Of a stretch of DNA of 64,000 bases, positions 26,967-42,574 are shown piece after piece. The position numbers and the translations under genes are program-made. The stretch is taken from contig JAYKYS010000009.1 in assembly GCA_036924285.1 (NCBI GenBank), positions 2,108,001 to 2,172,000 on the forward strand. The letters run 5' to 3'. Each line of letters begins with the position of its first letter. The stretch's first letter is position 1. A model generated the notes under the pieces. That model saw nothing but the letters and a program-made list of their open reading frames with translations, had not been told where the DNA came from and made no database searches. The stretch is from Asterella californica (Eukaryota > Streptophyta > Marchantiopsida > Marchantiales > Aytoniaceae).

Positions 26967-27046
26967 ACAATTGATAAACTATGATTGATTGATAGACTAT
27001 GGTTTTGATAAACTGTGATTGATTGATAAACTATGGTTGATAACCA
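26967..27046. repeat. Degenerate tandem repeat, about 20-bp unit
   Basis: Four imperfect repeats of ATTGATAAACTATGGTTG-like sequence, ending in TTGATAACCATGG. Non-coding. Confidence 0.6.
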
Positions 27047-27240
27047 TGGTCTTTAAACAGAATTTCTAAAAGTGCAACTTAACTATAAAATCTCTTTGTA
27101 AAATGTCCGAGACTTCATATTTTTTTAATTCTTTTGTATAGGCTTTTGTGCCCTAAACATTCCACTCTCCTCGGTTCCACTCGATGAGTACAGTAGTTTA
27201 AGACTGAGAAACACTCCTTCGCGTGGGTTATGTATAGGAT

Positions 27241-27355
27241 AATGCACTCTTAGGAGTGCATTGCGTCTTTTGAAGGTAATAGTCGAGGCGGAGACCTGAG
27301 AAAGATGTAATGCATGACTAATAGTGCATTAGACAACGTAATGCACAAAGAGTGC
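27241..27355. repeat. Cluster of GTGCATT/AATGCAC motifs with a palindrome
   Basis: AATGCACTC-TTAG-GAGTGCATT (27241-27262) is a perfect palindrome. Further AGTGCATTA, AATGCAC and AGTGCAT motifs follow within 100 bases in both orientations. Confidence 0.7.
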
Positions 27356-28731
27356 ATGAAATTTTAAACAAGTCGGGTTTAAATACACATTAAGCATTGA
27401 GAATGTTCACAGTGTCAAGATCTACTTAGGTTTACAGGATCTACTTATGAATCGAGTATTGGGTGTTTATTTCAGATTCTAATTTTTTTCCTGATCTTCG
27501 TAATATCGTGGGATTATGTTGTTTAATCTCACAATCTCATGGACATATTATTATATTGTCGTGTTATATGAGTTTTGACTTCACTATAATTACTCTAAAC
27601 ACGAGAACGCTAAACCCAATAATACTTTACGCTATACTTGAAGCTATTATATGATATGCCTTACATGAACTATAATAACTAATACAACCATTTTCCACAT
27701 GATGTTGCTTATTATTATTCACCAGTTGTATGCGTTTTCCTTGACTTGTTTATTTGCTTAATGTTCAACTCTTCCACCTTCAGATGGAAGAGAAAGCAAG
27801 CTTAATTTATTTAATGTATTTTTGTTAGCAAGCTGTTTGACTGTAGTTTCTCCAGCGAGTGAGTCCAAGCTTCCTCTATGGATTATGTCTAGTAATTTTC
27901 TTGTAACTCCAGGTCCTGATTACAACTAAATGTAAAGTTTTATAAGAGCTTAGTACAGATCGTTTACATAACAAAATCTAACCGTGAAGCACAAAATGAT
28001 TTTCATGTGATCAACCTTTCATGCAACAACAAAATTTACTATGTAAAGATTTAAATTAAAACTCTCCACAAGCTTTCCATTTTGTAATTCATCTCTAACC
28101 TCCAGTGCCTCTAGAAACAGTCTTGGTAACTAGCAGGACTTCATTTACTGGTTCGTTGTTTGCGAATAAAGAAATTTAACCGTTATACCGTTAAATATTT
28201 TTGTTGTTTGAACTAGAAAGACTTCAATCAGAACTTTCTAAAAAGCTTTACAGTCTATAATTCATGTCAATACAAAGTACGGAGTATCGTTAGAGAAATG
28301 TCGAGAAGGAGGTTTTGTGGTTTTGAGAACAAAACATGATGTTCTCTTATCCCTAAGGTAGAAGGGGAGGAAACAAAATACACTCCTTACCATGCTTATA
28401 TGTTTGGCAACGAAGGACAGGGAGAGAGCGGGAGGCGGAGTGCGGGAGGGGTGGGATTGTAGAGAGGGCATTGTGAGAGAGGGGAGGGTGTTAGAGCTGG
28501 ATATCGCAATGTTTGTTTACATATTCTTCTCCGTTTTTTTTTCTCTTTCTTTCGCTCTTCGAATTGGCACATCTTATAGAGAAATGAGTGAGTATTAAAT
28601 AGTTTTAGTTTTTCTGAGATTTTAGAGTTACATAGTGTTCTTTTTATGATTTTTGAGAGATTTTTGAGAGGATTCTTGTCACATTTAGTGTATTTATTTT
28701 CTTTCTCTCTACATATCAAGGTTCAAGATTC

Positions 28732-28776
28732 TTCTTCTTCTTCTTCTTCATTTTTTTTCTTTTTCTTTTTCTGAGA
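28732..28776 (+). repeat. Pyrimidine microsatellite (TTC)n and T-rich tract
   Basis: About seven TTC units followed by CATTTTTTTTC-like and CTTTTTC runs, just upstream of the reverse-transcriptase relic. Confidence 0.85.
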
Positions 28777-29042
28777 GATGTTTTTATTACGAGTATCGTA
28801 TGATCGAATATCATCTCTTCTCTAGCTACGAGTACTCTCTCTTTCATGAGACCGAGATTGATTCGAGACACACCATGTCCGGTGTGCAATCAGTTATTTA
28901 TCTCGCAAGCGATAAAATCTCATGTGAGAAAGATGCACAAGAGCTATGATACGATCACATGAGAGAACGGAGGTCTACACGTGCAATCATTATGACACTG
29001 TTAGCTCTTCTTCCTGGAGTTCCTCTAGAGTCGTGGGAGTGA

Positions 29043-31559
29043 TTGAAAGCTCACTCTGGCACTATTCTGAGTTTGTTCGTGACGAGTTTCCCTTGTCCGC
29101 GTTTGTTCCATTGGTTACCTCGTGCTCTTCATGATGAGGTGAGACAGACATTTTGTCTACGCCTCGACATGTTGGCACGGAACATCAAGGACGAGACAGC
29201 GTGGTTATTGTTCTTCTTACTTCCTCGTTGGTGTCTCTGTTATACTCGAGGTGACAGAGGAGGACATCGGGAGATGGCGGTCTGTCTTTGAACATTCTGT
29301 GCATGTGATTAGATGGCCTTACAAGAGGACTCAGTCCGTGCGGTACGAGATAGGAGTGAGTCTGCCTCTACACATGATGTCTCATCTTCCGCTCGCGTAC
29401 GACGTTGTACGATGTTAAGTCAAGTGGGAGAGTATAGCAGAGCTGCCAGATCATTGCATCCTTTGTAATTGGCATGTCCTACTAAGGAGACGATCGCTAC
29501 GTTGCGTTTCTTTCACCCCTCACTGGATGATCCCTCACCACATGAGGTTCAAGATTATCAACATGAAGAGCCATTATGTCTCGATAGATCCTTGTTTGCC
29601 CAGGCATTGTGTACAGCTCAAGGTCTATCTTTTGGAGGTCTGTCTCGGATGATCTACGAGCACCTACTAGATTGTTTTCAGACAGATGATCTCTATAGTG
29701 GTTTCACGGAGCTTTTTCAGGTAGCGGCAGCAGTAGCTCAGGGACATATTCCTCAGTCTATAGCTCAGGTACTAGGAGCAGCTAGACTTTTGACCATGAC
29801 GAAGGATGGTGGAGAGATTCGATCAATAGCCATCGGTGAGATTCTCTTACGACTTATCAGTCGAACCATTGTCCTTCAGCTTCGAGATATTTTTCAAGAC
29901 CACCTTTATCCACATCAGTTTGGAGTTGCGACGCCGGGAGGTTGTGAGCATGTGTCTTTCGGTATTAGAGCTCTCTTGGACATCCATCTCGATTGGGTTG
30001 TCTTACAAGTGGACGTGGAAAACGCTTTTAATAGTGTTTCTCGCGTTTCCATCTTTAGGGAGCTCATGGATTGCAAAGAATCTCTGGCGGGTCTCGTTTC
30101 TTTCGTGCGATCGTTCTATGGTTCTTCCTCTTCTCTTTATTACCAGCACGGTCTTACGATAGAGGAGATTACAGTCATCAGCTCCGCTGCAGGTACTCAT
30201 CAGGGAGATCTTTTGGATGGATCCCTCTTTGTCTTAGCTCACTATAGAGCTCTCTTGGCCACCGCCTTGACTGCTCCAGGTTGTGTCTTTCCATCTCTAG
30301 TTGATGATACGCACATCGTAGGTTTGACGGATCAAGTCGGTGTTGCATTTGATCACCTTGTCTCTCAATTGGCCTTGGTAGGACAGAGGGTGAAGGTGTC
30401 AAAGTGCAAGGCTTGGTCTTCCATATGTATACCGTCGGACTTACAGCTCCCTGAGGGATTTGTTACCTCTATAGATGGTTTACGCATCCTCGGAGTACCT
30501 GCGGGGTACAGAGGACTTTGTCTTCCGATTCTCAGATGTTGCTCTTGCGGAGGATGTTTTGCATATCGAGGATCTCTCTATGTTAGAAGATCCACAGATT
30601 GCCTTTGCTATCTTTTCCTCTTCCATTGCACGACGTCCTAGTTACTTACTCCGCACAATATCTCTCTCCTATCTTCATCTCGCGCCTTAGAGAGTTTGAT
30701 AGGAAGATCATGGAGATGTTTGACGACATCATAAGACCGGTGACCTTTGACTGTGTGGCAAGACCTCTCGCACGGAGGCAAACATCTTTGTCAATATCAT
30801 GTGGCAGGATGGGCTTATTATCCATGGAGGAGATTGCTCCGGCAGCTTTTTTGGGTAGTTGGGCCTTCTCAGCACTTTGGCTCTGTGGTCATTTTCTTGT
30901 GCGAGATAGACTTATTCTGGAGAGCTATGTGACAGAGGTGGAAGATGGTTCTTACCCACTACAGATGTGTCTCCGCAAGAGATAGTTTGACTCTTGAGAC
31001 ACGTGAGACACACCCTCGATTCGGTACCTTAGCTTTCGGTGGATCTCGCAGACTACAGTCGTCTCTGACGAGACATCACTTCCAGCAGGTTCTTCATGCG
31101 CTCTTAGTGAATCCTTCCATCTCACGGGATACTAGAGCTCGACTCCGTTCTTGTTCGGACAAGGGCGCAAGCTCTTGGCTCATAGCTCGATCTTGCATTG
31201 GAGCATTCCGACTCGCACCGACTATCTTCTCTACATCGATGAGGTTCCGCCTAGGCTTGGTCCAACCTGTTGTTTCAGCACTGTCCACCTACGAGTGCGG
31301 TGTCTCGCTCGACATCTCGAGTCGCCACCTTGCTCGATGTCCTCATGGTGGAGAGCGGATAGCTACCCACGATGTCATCAGAGACATCGTGTTTATCTTA
31401 GCACGAGAGAGCGATCACATGACATGGAGAGAGCGTTGGTATGTCTTTCAGACAAGAGGATCAGTGAGAGCTGACCTGTACATGATGAAGGAGGATCAGA
31501 TCTCAATGGCTGATGTGGTTGTTACGGATCGACACGAGACTCAGTGGCTACACAGGTGA
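29043..31559 (+). pseudogene. Broken non-LTR-type reverse transcriptase with C-terminal endonuclease-like region
   Basis: Blocks in order: an N-terminal conserved helix-rich segment (RLFHWLPRALHDEVRQTF ... WLLFFLLPRWCL, 29109-29230); a linker piece (LSQVGEYSRAARSLHP, about 29415-29462, then an in-frame TAA); and a reverse transcriptase in the open frame 29469 to about 30500. The RT has DVENAFNSVSR (motif A), AGTHQGDLLDGSLF (motif B) and LVDDTHIVGL (the catalytic xxDD box). Then come a thumb-like segment (30660-30990) and a zinc/endonuclease-like tail (HLARCPHGGERIATHDVIRD, about 31325-31385; later a VRADLY...MADVVVTD pattern). Successive blocks lie in different frames, with at least three frameshifts and several stops, so it is a relic. 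The order fits non-LTR elements with restriction-like endonucleases; family assignment is inference. An inverted MITE lies about 500 bp downstream. Confidence 0.75.
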
Positions 31560-32080
31560 TCACCCATCTTCCAAGATGAGCTGCAAGCGTGACGGGAGCA
31601 ACAAATGTATCCAAGTAAAGGGATATGTAGGTGAGACATCACTTCATCTCATTAGCCTTGGAGATATATGGATCGACAGCTTTGGAGTGCGATGTCTTTT
31701 GCAAGATTGTGCCACAGTCTATCATGAGAGATGCCATAAGATACTTTCTCTTTCTTTTTGCATCATGTTTTTCAAGCAGTGAGTTTCCATCGCTCTATAG
31801 AGAGCTTTAGCAGACGCCGTTCACAGGAGGGCAATCGCAGTAGACGATGCTTCTTCAGGTGCACCTGTTATATGTAAAGATACTGATTTTTTTGTCTTCG
31901 ACATTATAAGGGCGACTGGCAATTTTAGAGCTACTGATAGCGGGACTTAGCCCCGGTGTTCTCCCATTCGGGGTGGTTATTGCTTGGTCCTCCTTTCCCT
32001 TGTAAGGTTTGATGGTGTCTTCTCATCCGTTTGCTATTCATTGGGTCGCGTTTTCCTTGTATACCCGAAGGGGGTTTCAA
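31560..32080. other. 3' tail of the reverse-transcriptase relic and spacer
   Basis: Contains short coding-like debris and a GC-rich hairpin-like stretch (CCCCGGTGTTCTCCCATTCGGGG-type pairing, about 31952-31975). No gene. The hairpin may belong to the 3' UTR of the retroelement. Confidence 0.4.
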
Positions 32081-32409
32081 GCAAAATTGACTTGATCACA
32101 CCCCCGGTAGGTTCCGTGAGCTTGATCATACCCCTCTTGACGATGTATGGCTTGATCACACCTTGACTGGCTATTGTACGTGAGACTGCACATTTTAAAA
32201 AATTGAGAATATGGATAGTCTAACGTGTCTTTAATGTTAAATAATTTGAATTACAATGATATTTAGTCAAGATTGAAAGTACTAAAATGATGAACCAAAA
32301 GATAAAAGGACTGGTTCTACTGTCAATAACCCGTCAGGGGTATGATCAAGCAACCAAACGTTAAGAGGACGCAACGATCGTATTGAGGGTATGATCAAGC
32401 CAATTTCTG
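32081..32409 (-). mobile_element. Mutator-like MITE, copy 2 (inverted)
   Basis: Left end CAAAATTGACTTGATCACA and right end TGATCAAGCCAATTTCTG match the termini of the 25794 copy. Internal sequence (GATAGTCTAACGTGTCTTTA, ATGATGAACCAAAAGATAA) is the reverse complement of that copy's interior, so the two share a family and lie in opposite orientation. About 329 bp. The flanks show no clear target duplication, so an end may be rearranged. Confidence 0.82.
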
Positions 32410-33879
32410 CAAACTGATACATACGACTTGAAACGAAATGTCACGATGAAAGTGTTGAGGTCTGCGGAACAAGAGGGATATTTCTCTGAATACACTGTGA
32501 AAAAGGGGAATACTCCGTTTTCTGCTTTTATACTGGCACTGAGGTTTAACGACGGAAAGGATAGAGGCGGTAAAAAAGTTATGAAACACGAAACATCTTT
32601 CGCTCTTCTGCGATGTCTTGAAACCCGCTTCTCTAAACTTTCGCCTCTCTTGAGTATTGGTCAGGTTTGGTGTGTGGTTTTTGATCCACAACGACTAGGA
32701 AAGTGAAACATGACCACTGCCCGTTCGTTATGTTCACAGTTTTCAAACCTCTCAGAGTCCCATCCACAATATAGAACGGGTCTAATAGAGGTAATTATAC
32801 ATTGAGGTACGTTGAACACAGACGAGCTCCATGACAAAGTTCATCGTAACACATTTAGAACACACAAACATACTGAGACAGACATAATTAGATGGATCTG
32901 AATAATCAATTCAAATCGAATTATCAACTCTACCATGAACAAGACGAACCAATCTATGACTGAATTACGAGCACTTGTCTGAGATACCCACTGAACTAGA
33001 CCATCATGTCATATCCGTGATTACGAATCTTTCCATGACTCACGACGAACCTATATTTGCAACTCTCTGATAATTTATTATCGAATTATAAAAACCTAGA
33101 AAATTAATAATTTCAAAAATAAAAAGAAGCGAAACTTCTTGTTATGCATTAACGATTTATAGAGATCTAAACTCCGTCCTTTCTCCTTTCCAGGTTTCCC
33201 GATCTAACTCCTTCCTTTCTCTTTTCCAGGTTTCACTGCGACTCCGTATCTCCTTCTCTATTCGTAATTAGCCATTAATATGACAAAATACACTACACGA
33301 CAAAAAATTCCCCATGCTATGTTGACATGTTGCTATGCGTCAACTAAACACCTCGTCTCCGGGTGCCAACGCTACTCCGGAATTCCACCACGCCTGGTTG
33401 GGGGCGACACCGGCCGAGCCTGGCTACGGGGGCGGCATCAACCGAGTAGATGACATTGCAGCGTAGGATTTTGGACTAACGAGGTGGCTGCACTCCTCAC
33501 GCAGCACGATCTTACACTCCGCCTCAATCGCGTTTGGGGATCACTCATGCAGCACCAGCAACGAGTCGAAGCTCATATTGATCGTGTGTCTGGACTCTAG
33601 CGAAGTTCTCAAAAATACTGGAGCAAAGCTTATACATCTCGAGGAGTCCAGAAGCGACGGGCGCGCGCAGGCAAATCCATTCGTCGACTGGGTGCGGCAA
33701 CACTTAGTTGACAAGTTCTACTTAAGAAGTGAAATAACTTTGAGATCACGACTATATACCAAAAGAATGGTGTACAAAGAAATGCGTTTGTGAAAAGGAG
33801 CTGATCTATTGACAAAGAAACGAAGAGGTGGTCAATTTGAACCCTACAGGTTCTAAAACGAAACACTATCCGAAAAGCT
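32410..33879. other. Spacer downstream of UXT
   Basis: No credible gene; the right end should hold the UXT 3' UTR. A 37-bp direct repeat occurs at 33164-33236. A GC-rich patch (about 33350-33560) lacks a conserved reading frame. Confidence 0.5.
33164..33236. repeat. Two-copy 37-bp direct repeat
   Basis: GATCTAA(A)CTCC(G/T)TCC...TTTCCAGGTTTC is repeated at 33164 and 33201 with few differences. Each copy ends in a TTTCCAGGT that looks like a splice acceptor, but no gene uses it. Confidence 0.75.
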
Positions 33880-35106
33880 TCACCGACGAGTGATGCGCTC
33901 CTCGGAAATGTTCATCAACTCTCTGATGCCTTCCTGAACCTGTTGAGATGTAAAGTTAGACTCCTTAGACTCCTGTAGGTACTTCCCAAGAGAACGGTGA
34001 ATTGGAGTAATACGAGTTTAGGGTTAAGCTTGAATTTAAACCCTAAACCCTGGATTCCAGGGTTCTTAAAAAGTCTGCTCTGCGTTAGCTTGATGGACAA
34101 ACAAAGATACATATGCGCATCACTTACAAGCTTAATCTGTGATTTGATACTCGCTATTTGCCTCGTATGCACTTCGACCTCCCTGCAGTGGTGTTCGTAG
34201 AAAACTTAAATCACGGTGCCACATGATAACATAACATGTCCGTTGTTAAGCAGGCAACAGAACTGAAACAAGGAAGAGCAGATCCGGAGAGGATGCTGCA
34301 ACACTGCTCTTCAGCAGTTCCGAATTTATACATACTTATCCAACGACTTTTGCCTCGTTGCACAAAAGTTCAACGCTTCGTCCAGTTTGAACTCAACGTG
34401 AAAACCCAAGCCGACGTCGACGAAGATGGAAGAAGTGTCAGGCCTGCAACGTCCTTGTCTAGTAAGTTTCCAGTGATCAAAAGACACCAATCTACGGCAA
34501 TACTGAAAATTTGAGTACTTGAAGAGACATCCAGAACTCCACGCAATCACAGAGTGGTTAAGGCGTGAACCGTGACACCTACACTTCAGCTTGCACATAA
34601 ACCTCAGAACCCAAGTTCACCATCGTCCGCATTTTCTTCAGCCCATTTTCCTGCAGCATATGAATGTTCTTCGCGAGGTCGGCACTGCCTCACGGCTGGT
34701 CAAGGACCGCTCAATTTACTCATACGGACTAGTGTTGGATAGACGGGCATCCTCGACCAAAGGCAATAGTTGAAAATGGTTCTCACGACAAAGCATGAAA
34801 TGATCCTCCTTCCACAAGCATAAGCGTGACAAGGATACAAAACTCTTTGCCTGTCCATAACCTTGTCCCTGCGGAGCAGATACGCGCACGATCAGCAGCA
34901 ACCTACACTACTATTGCAGGAAAATCTGCTCAAACTGGCAAGAGTTACATAACAGAGGTAAGAGCGATTATTACAACGGGAATCCCGGTAACCTGAAACT
35001 TGTGGACATCAGACCTTGCAGCCATGGCGTTGACGAGATCCGGTTTCAACCGGGTGTCCACGAAACTCTCATACTTCGCGATTTTCTCTTGTTTGTCCGG
35101 CGTCAT
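33880..35106 (-). CDS. UXT: UXT-type prefoldin-like (alpha-class) subunit
   Basis: Small coiled-coil chaperone subunit related to prefoldin alpha; in animals UXT works with URI and R2TP-associated prefoldin-like complexes. Reverse-strand exons: 35106-35015, 34868-34839, 34684-34583, 34443-34336, 34182-34128, 33939-33880. All introns are GT-AG, all phases agree, and the product is 148 aa (human UXT about 157). Recognised by KYESFVDTRLKPDLVNA (N-terminal helix), VFADLAKNIHMLQENG, MVNLGSEVYVQAEVPDTS, FVDVGLGFHVEF (beta hairpin core) and TRQIASIKSQIKL (C-terminal helix). The start ATG at 35106 is followed directly by the conserved KQEKIAKYESF helix. Exon 2 is only 30 nt. The adjacent LCB2 gene lies on the same strand about 2.2 kb upstream; no functional link is evident. 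Confidence 0.9.
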
Positions 35107-37358
35107 CGGTGGTCGCGGAGCTCTGGTTCTCACCTCAAACCAGCATCTCTGGTTCTTAATTTGTACCAGGATCAAAAGAGCCGCCGAATTACTTCGACGC
35201 CTTTTCTCCTTCTAAGAGGACTCTTGGGAAGAAAAGCTTCGCGTTGTTCCAGAGAGTGGATCAGCGGGGATACCCTACCGCAGCTAGCGTTCTCTCATTA
35301 CTGGGCAGTATTCAGTAGGGTCTATCGTTCTTGGTGTTGGTATCATGAAGCCCGTCGGCCGTTCGAAATTAAGATTCCCTCACTTTTCACCGGAGTGTAT
35401 ACATGGACATGGATGATTCTAATGCAAGCTAATGCATCGAGACTACTTCCATTCATGAAAAGATCGCAACGGGATTGCACTGTAGAGATCGCCCGCAACG
35501 ACCTTACAGGATCGCCCTCTTCCCCGGATTTTACACGATCAGGTTTGAGACGCTTGAACAATAACCTGTCCTCGAAGAAGATTCCTATGTAGCCTTTTTA
35601 CGGTGATGAAAAACTTCGTCAGTTTTCGGGCTGGTTAAACTCGAGTTTTAACAGGTAAGCGTGTAAGCGTATTCCGGACAAAGGTTAGTTACTCCAATAG
35701 TCCATGTGTAAGGGACTAATCGCCACCGGACTGAACAACAGGACAACGTGCTGGAGCAGACCATGTAGCAGACAAATGAACCGAACTGCTTCCCGAACTG
35801 CTTCCCTGCTGCCCTTGCTTACGAAGCAGGTTACATATGTCAGAGATCCGGTATCAGATGAGTATAGTTTATACATACATAAACTGCGACGAATGACAGC
35901 TTCCATGAGAAGATTTACTTGCAGTTTGTTGTTAGGAACTGTATCTTACCTTTTAACATGGTATACACACATGCAAAGTTCCAAACTTTCTAACTGTCCT
36001 TGCTGCAATCATGAGCATTACTGACACCGAATGTCCTCTGAACATGAATGATAGAACAGAGAAAGCTCCGAGCGTACTTGAAGAAAGCTGGCCCCGTAGG
36101 TTGGTCGGAATCGGTTCGATACGGTTCCAGTCCGGGTACAGCATCGCGCATACACCACAAATGGAATGATTATGTGGAAATGAAATAAACCTGAGGAGAT
36201 GCTGGTACCCGTACGACACTATGGGGCATAGGTCCTAGCAGAACGCAAATGGTTGCGAATGGAACTGCTGTATGGTTGGTTTTTGCCTTGCTCCACCCAC
36301 GTGATGAAACGCGGATCTAGCATGTTAAAAGGCGGGGATATCAAACCAAAACGATAAAAGGCGAGGTGTGTGCTACGCTGTTCTGTACACTGTTCGTCTA
36401 TCTCTCTAAAATTCCCTGCAAACTTCGTACCCAGACACATCAGAACAAAGGCTTCCGGGTTCCGAGGAGCCAAGTTCGCGCGATGTGTGTCGTCATACAG
36501 GCTAAATTCGGAGTAATAGACGATGATACAAGCTAAACTTCCCTGAAAACTTGTCGACTATCCTATCTCGCAGGTGCTTCCACACGAATCAATGGTGCTT
36601 CCACACTAAGCAAGTGCCACTTACCACGGCCCAAAGTTGCGGAATACGTAATGCTATGGCCTTCCCGGTGATGCATCACCAACTCGGAGGGCCTGTCTAA
36701 GAACTCTATTGCTTTTGCGGCGTCATGGATTCGAACTGCAGAACGTCTACAACCTACTGGGGTATTTTGGTCCCACTTCCGACATCATACCCTTGCATAA
36801 CAATTCCTTAAAACTCGTTATATATTCGATCTGAAGACAGTGGCCTGTTTGCTAGTCTTTGTCTCAATTAGTCATTTAACCCGTGTGAGCTGAAACTAGT
36901 TGAGTTCAGAAATTTTCACTCCGTACTACTTCAAACAGCTATGGAATCTTCTCACTTAAATATGAACTACCTGGAATAGCGGGAGGGTGAAGGCGGGGCT
37001 GCCCTCCACCCAAAGCTGCGCTAATAATTCTGAAGATACCTTCAGGAGATACCATAATTTCGAGCTTGCTTTGTCCACAATTTTCAGCCCAGTTTCATCT
37101 CCTGAACATGAAATTCCTGAACCAACGAGCACTTTACCACACTTGAACGAGAAGCCGACTACAAGGGAAGCTACAAAAAGAATCTCGTTTCTGCATCCTC
37201 AACCTGAGGAAGCGTCTTCAACCGAAGGGTTTAAAGTCGACACAGCGAGCGCGGACATTTGCATGGAATATCCACCTCCAAAGAATTTCCTAACAAGGTC
37301 GGATGTTACCTCTAATCAACAGGACATCCTCCACATATAGTTACTGCCACTCAGTTAA
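35107..37358. other. Spacer between UXT and LCB2
   Basis: Should contain the UXT promoter at its left and the LCB2 3' UTR at its right. Several ORFs of 80-196 codons occur on both strands (for example 36987-37340 +), but none shows a recognisable domain, and the largest overlaps UXT exon 1 in antisense. I see no supported gene. Confidence 0.5.
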
Positions 37359-41421
<4,063 letters not shown>

Positions 41422-41768
41422 ATTCCCGATCCTCCTTCACTCCTTTCGTGTCTATCTACGTCCTTCGACTTCGCATTTCCTCCTTACCCACTTTCACCCT
41501 CTTTCGCCTGCTTATAATCCTCCCGTTCCAACTCCCTGTTTCTCCTTCTTGTTCTTCCGTTCCCAAACCTTCAACGCGGCTCGACTCGCAGACTAAACTA
41601 ATCCTTCCCCTACTTGATCCAAATTTGCAATACCGCACTCGTCAACACAACTGACAAACTACAAGACTCTTCGTCCTGGATCACAGCAGCCCAGTCGTCA
41701 AAGGTATGTGGAAACTGCTCGTTCACTGCAGTTAAGTTCCAATTATCCACATTTACTCTACCTTCGTA

Positions 41769-41823
41769 CATAACACACACACTCACACACACACATATGG
41801 AGTGTGTGTGTGTGTGTGTGTGT
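41769..41823. repeat. (CA)n and (TG)n arms around ATATGGAG
   Basis: An ACACAC run with one interruption is followed within a few bases by about eleven GT units, so the block can fold into a long hairpin. It lies about 350-400 bp upstream of the LCB2 start codon. Confidence 0.88.
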
Positions 41824-41829
41824 TTATGC

Positions 41830-42079
41830 TTTGCTTGCCGTCTGTTTGCCTGACAACTTGGCAGTCAAATGCCAAAACCGAACAAGCGAAGGAAGAAGAA
41901 GGCGGAAGCTTGCACAGTCTTCCTCTTGCCTACTTGTCTGAGAGAGAGAGACTGCGTTTACACTTCGCTTTGCCGTCCGCTTGCCTGTCGATTTGACAGC
42001 CAATTGACAAACTCGGACAAGCGAAAGAGGAACGCGGAAGCTTGCGCGGTCTACAGGACTTCTTGCCCACTTGTTTGAC
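41830..42079. repeat. Diverged direct duplication of about 112 bp
   Basis: Copy A (41830-41942) and copy B (41969-42079) share TTGCCGTC(T/C)G(T/C)TTGCCTG, ACAAGCGAA(A/G)GA, GCGGAAGCTTGC and CTTG(T/C)TTGA-like blocks in the same order. A GA-rich spacer separates them. Confidence 0.75.
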
Positions 42080-42385
42080 TAGAATCTCCGCATTCAACTC
42101 CGAAGAACTTCATGACGAAGTTCCTGATGATATGTACATTGTACTGCAGTGTAGCTACAGTAGCTGCAGCTGCTACTGTCCCGCCGGGTTCTCCCTGCCA
42201 CCCTCTCACCCTTCACTCTCTGTTTCTTCTCTATTTTCCCTGCCAACGGAATGGGACGAATAGGTGGCAGCTTAGCTGACCGGTGTGTACGGGGTGGTGG
42301 GCCTTTTTATCAGAGTTCTGGCCTTAAAACAGCTGGCAGATCCTACAAACCGGCTTTCTCGAACCCTAAACTTGGTAATGTTCCT

Positions 42386-42420
42386 CCCTCTACCTGGTTC
42401 TTGGAGGACCAGGTAGAGGG
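42386..42420. repeat. Perfect 13-bp inverted repeat, 9-base loop
   Basis: CCCTCTACCTGGT (42386-42398) pairs fully with ACCAGGTAGAGGG (42408-42420). It would form a stable hairpin. Too short for a typical plant microRNA precursor unless pairing extends further. Confidence 0.85.
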
Positions 42421-42531
42421 ACTAGAGGCCACCTCTCACATCATCACATGGTATGTATGATTCTTGTTGATGTTTGGACTGATGAAGAGGGGGCCGCCTT
42501 ATTGTAGAAGACAAGACGAACTCGACACACT

Positions 42532-42574
42532 GTCCATTCAGATAATTATTCCAGAAAGAATTATCTGAATGGAC
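42532..42574. repeat. Perfect 16-bp inverted repeat, 11-base loop
   Basis: GTCCATTCAGATAATT (42532-42547) pairs fully with AATTATCTGAATGGAC (42559-42574). It lies 112 bp from the preceding hairpin. No flanking direct repeat was recognised. Confidence 0.88.

Larger units (their letters stand above)
26177..28731. other. AT-rich spacer with several short repeats
   Basis: No credible gene. It holds part of the dispersed family (CCATAAGTGAAGAGCGGGCTGA, around 26655-26676), a GATAAACTATG-type tandem (26967-27046), a cluster of AATGCACT/AGTGCATT inverted motifs (27241-27355), and a purine-rich GGGAG-type stretch (about 28420-28490). Confidence 0.5.

Noticed and set aside
28420..28490. G-rich purine stretch as a G-quadruplex or regulatory island
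   Set aside because: The G-runs are irregularly spaced and interrupted; no specific structure could be supported by eye.
35002..35592. 196-codon + strand ORF near UXT
   Set aside because: Its first part is antisense to UXT exon 1 and the rest shows no domain or conserved pattern.
36987..37340. 117-codon + strand ORF downstream of LCB2
   Set aside because: No recognisable domain, sits where the LCB2 3' UTR is expected on the other strand, and composition gives no support; kept only as spacer.
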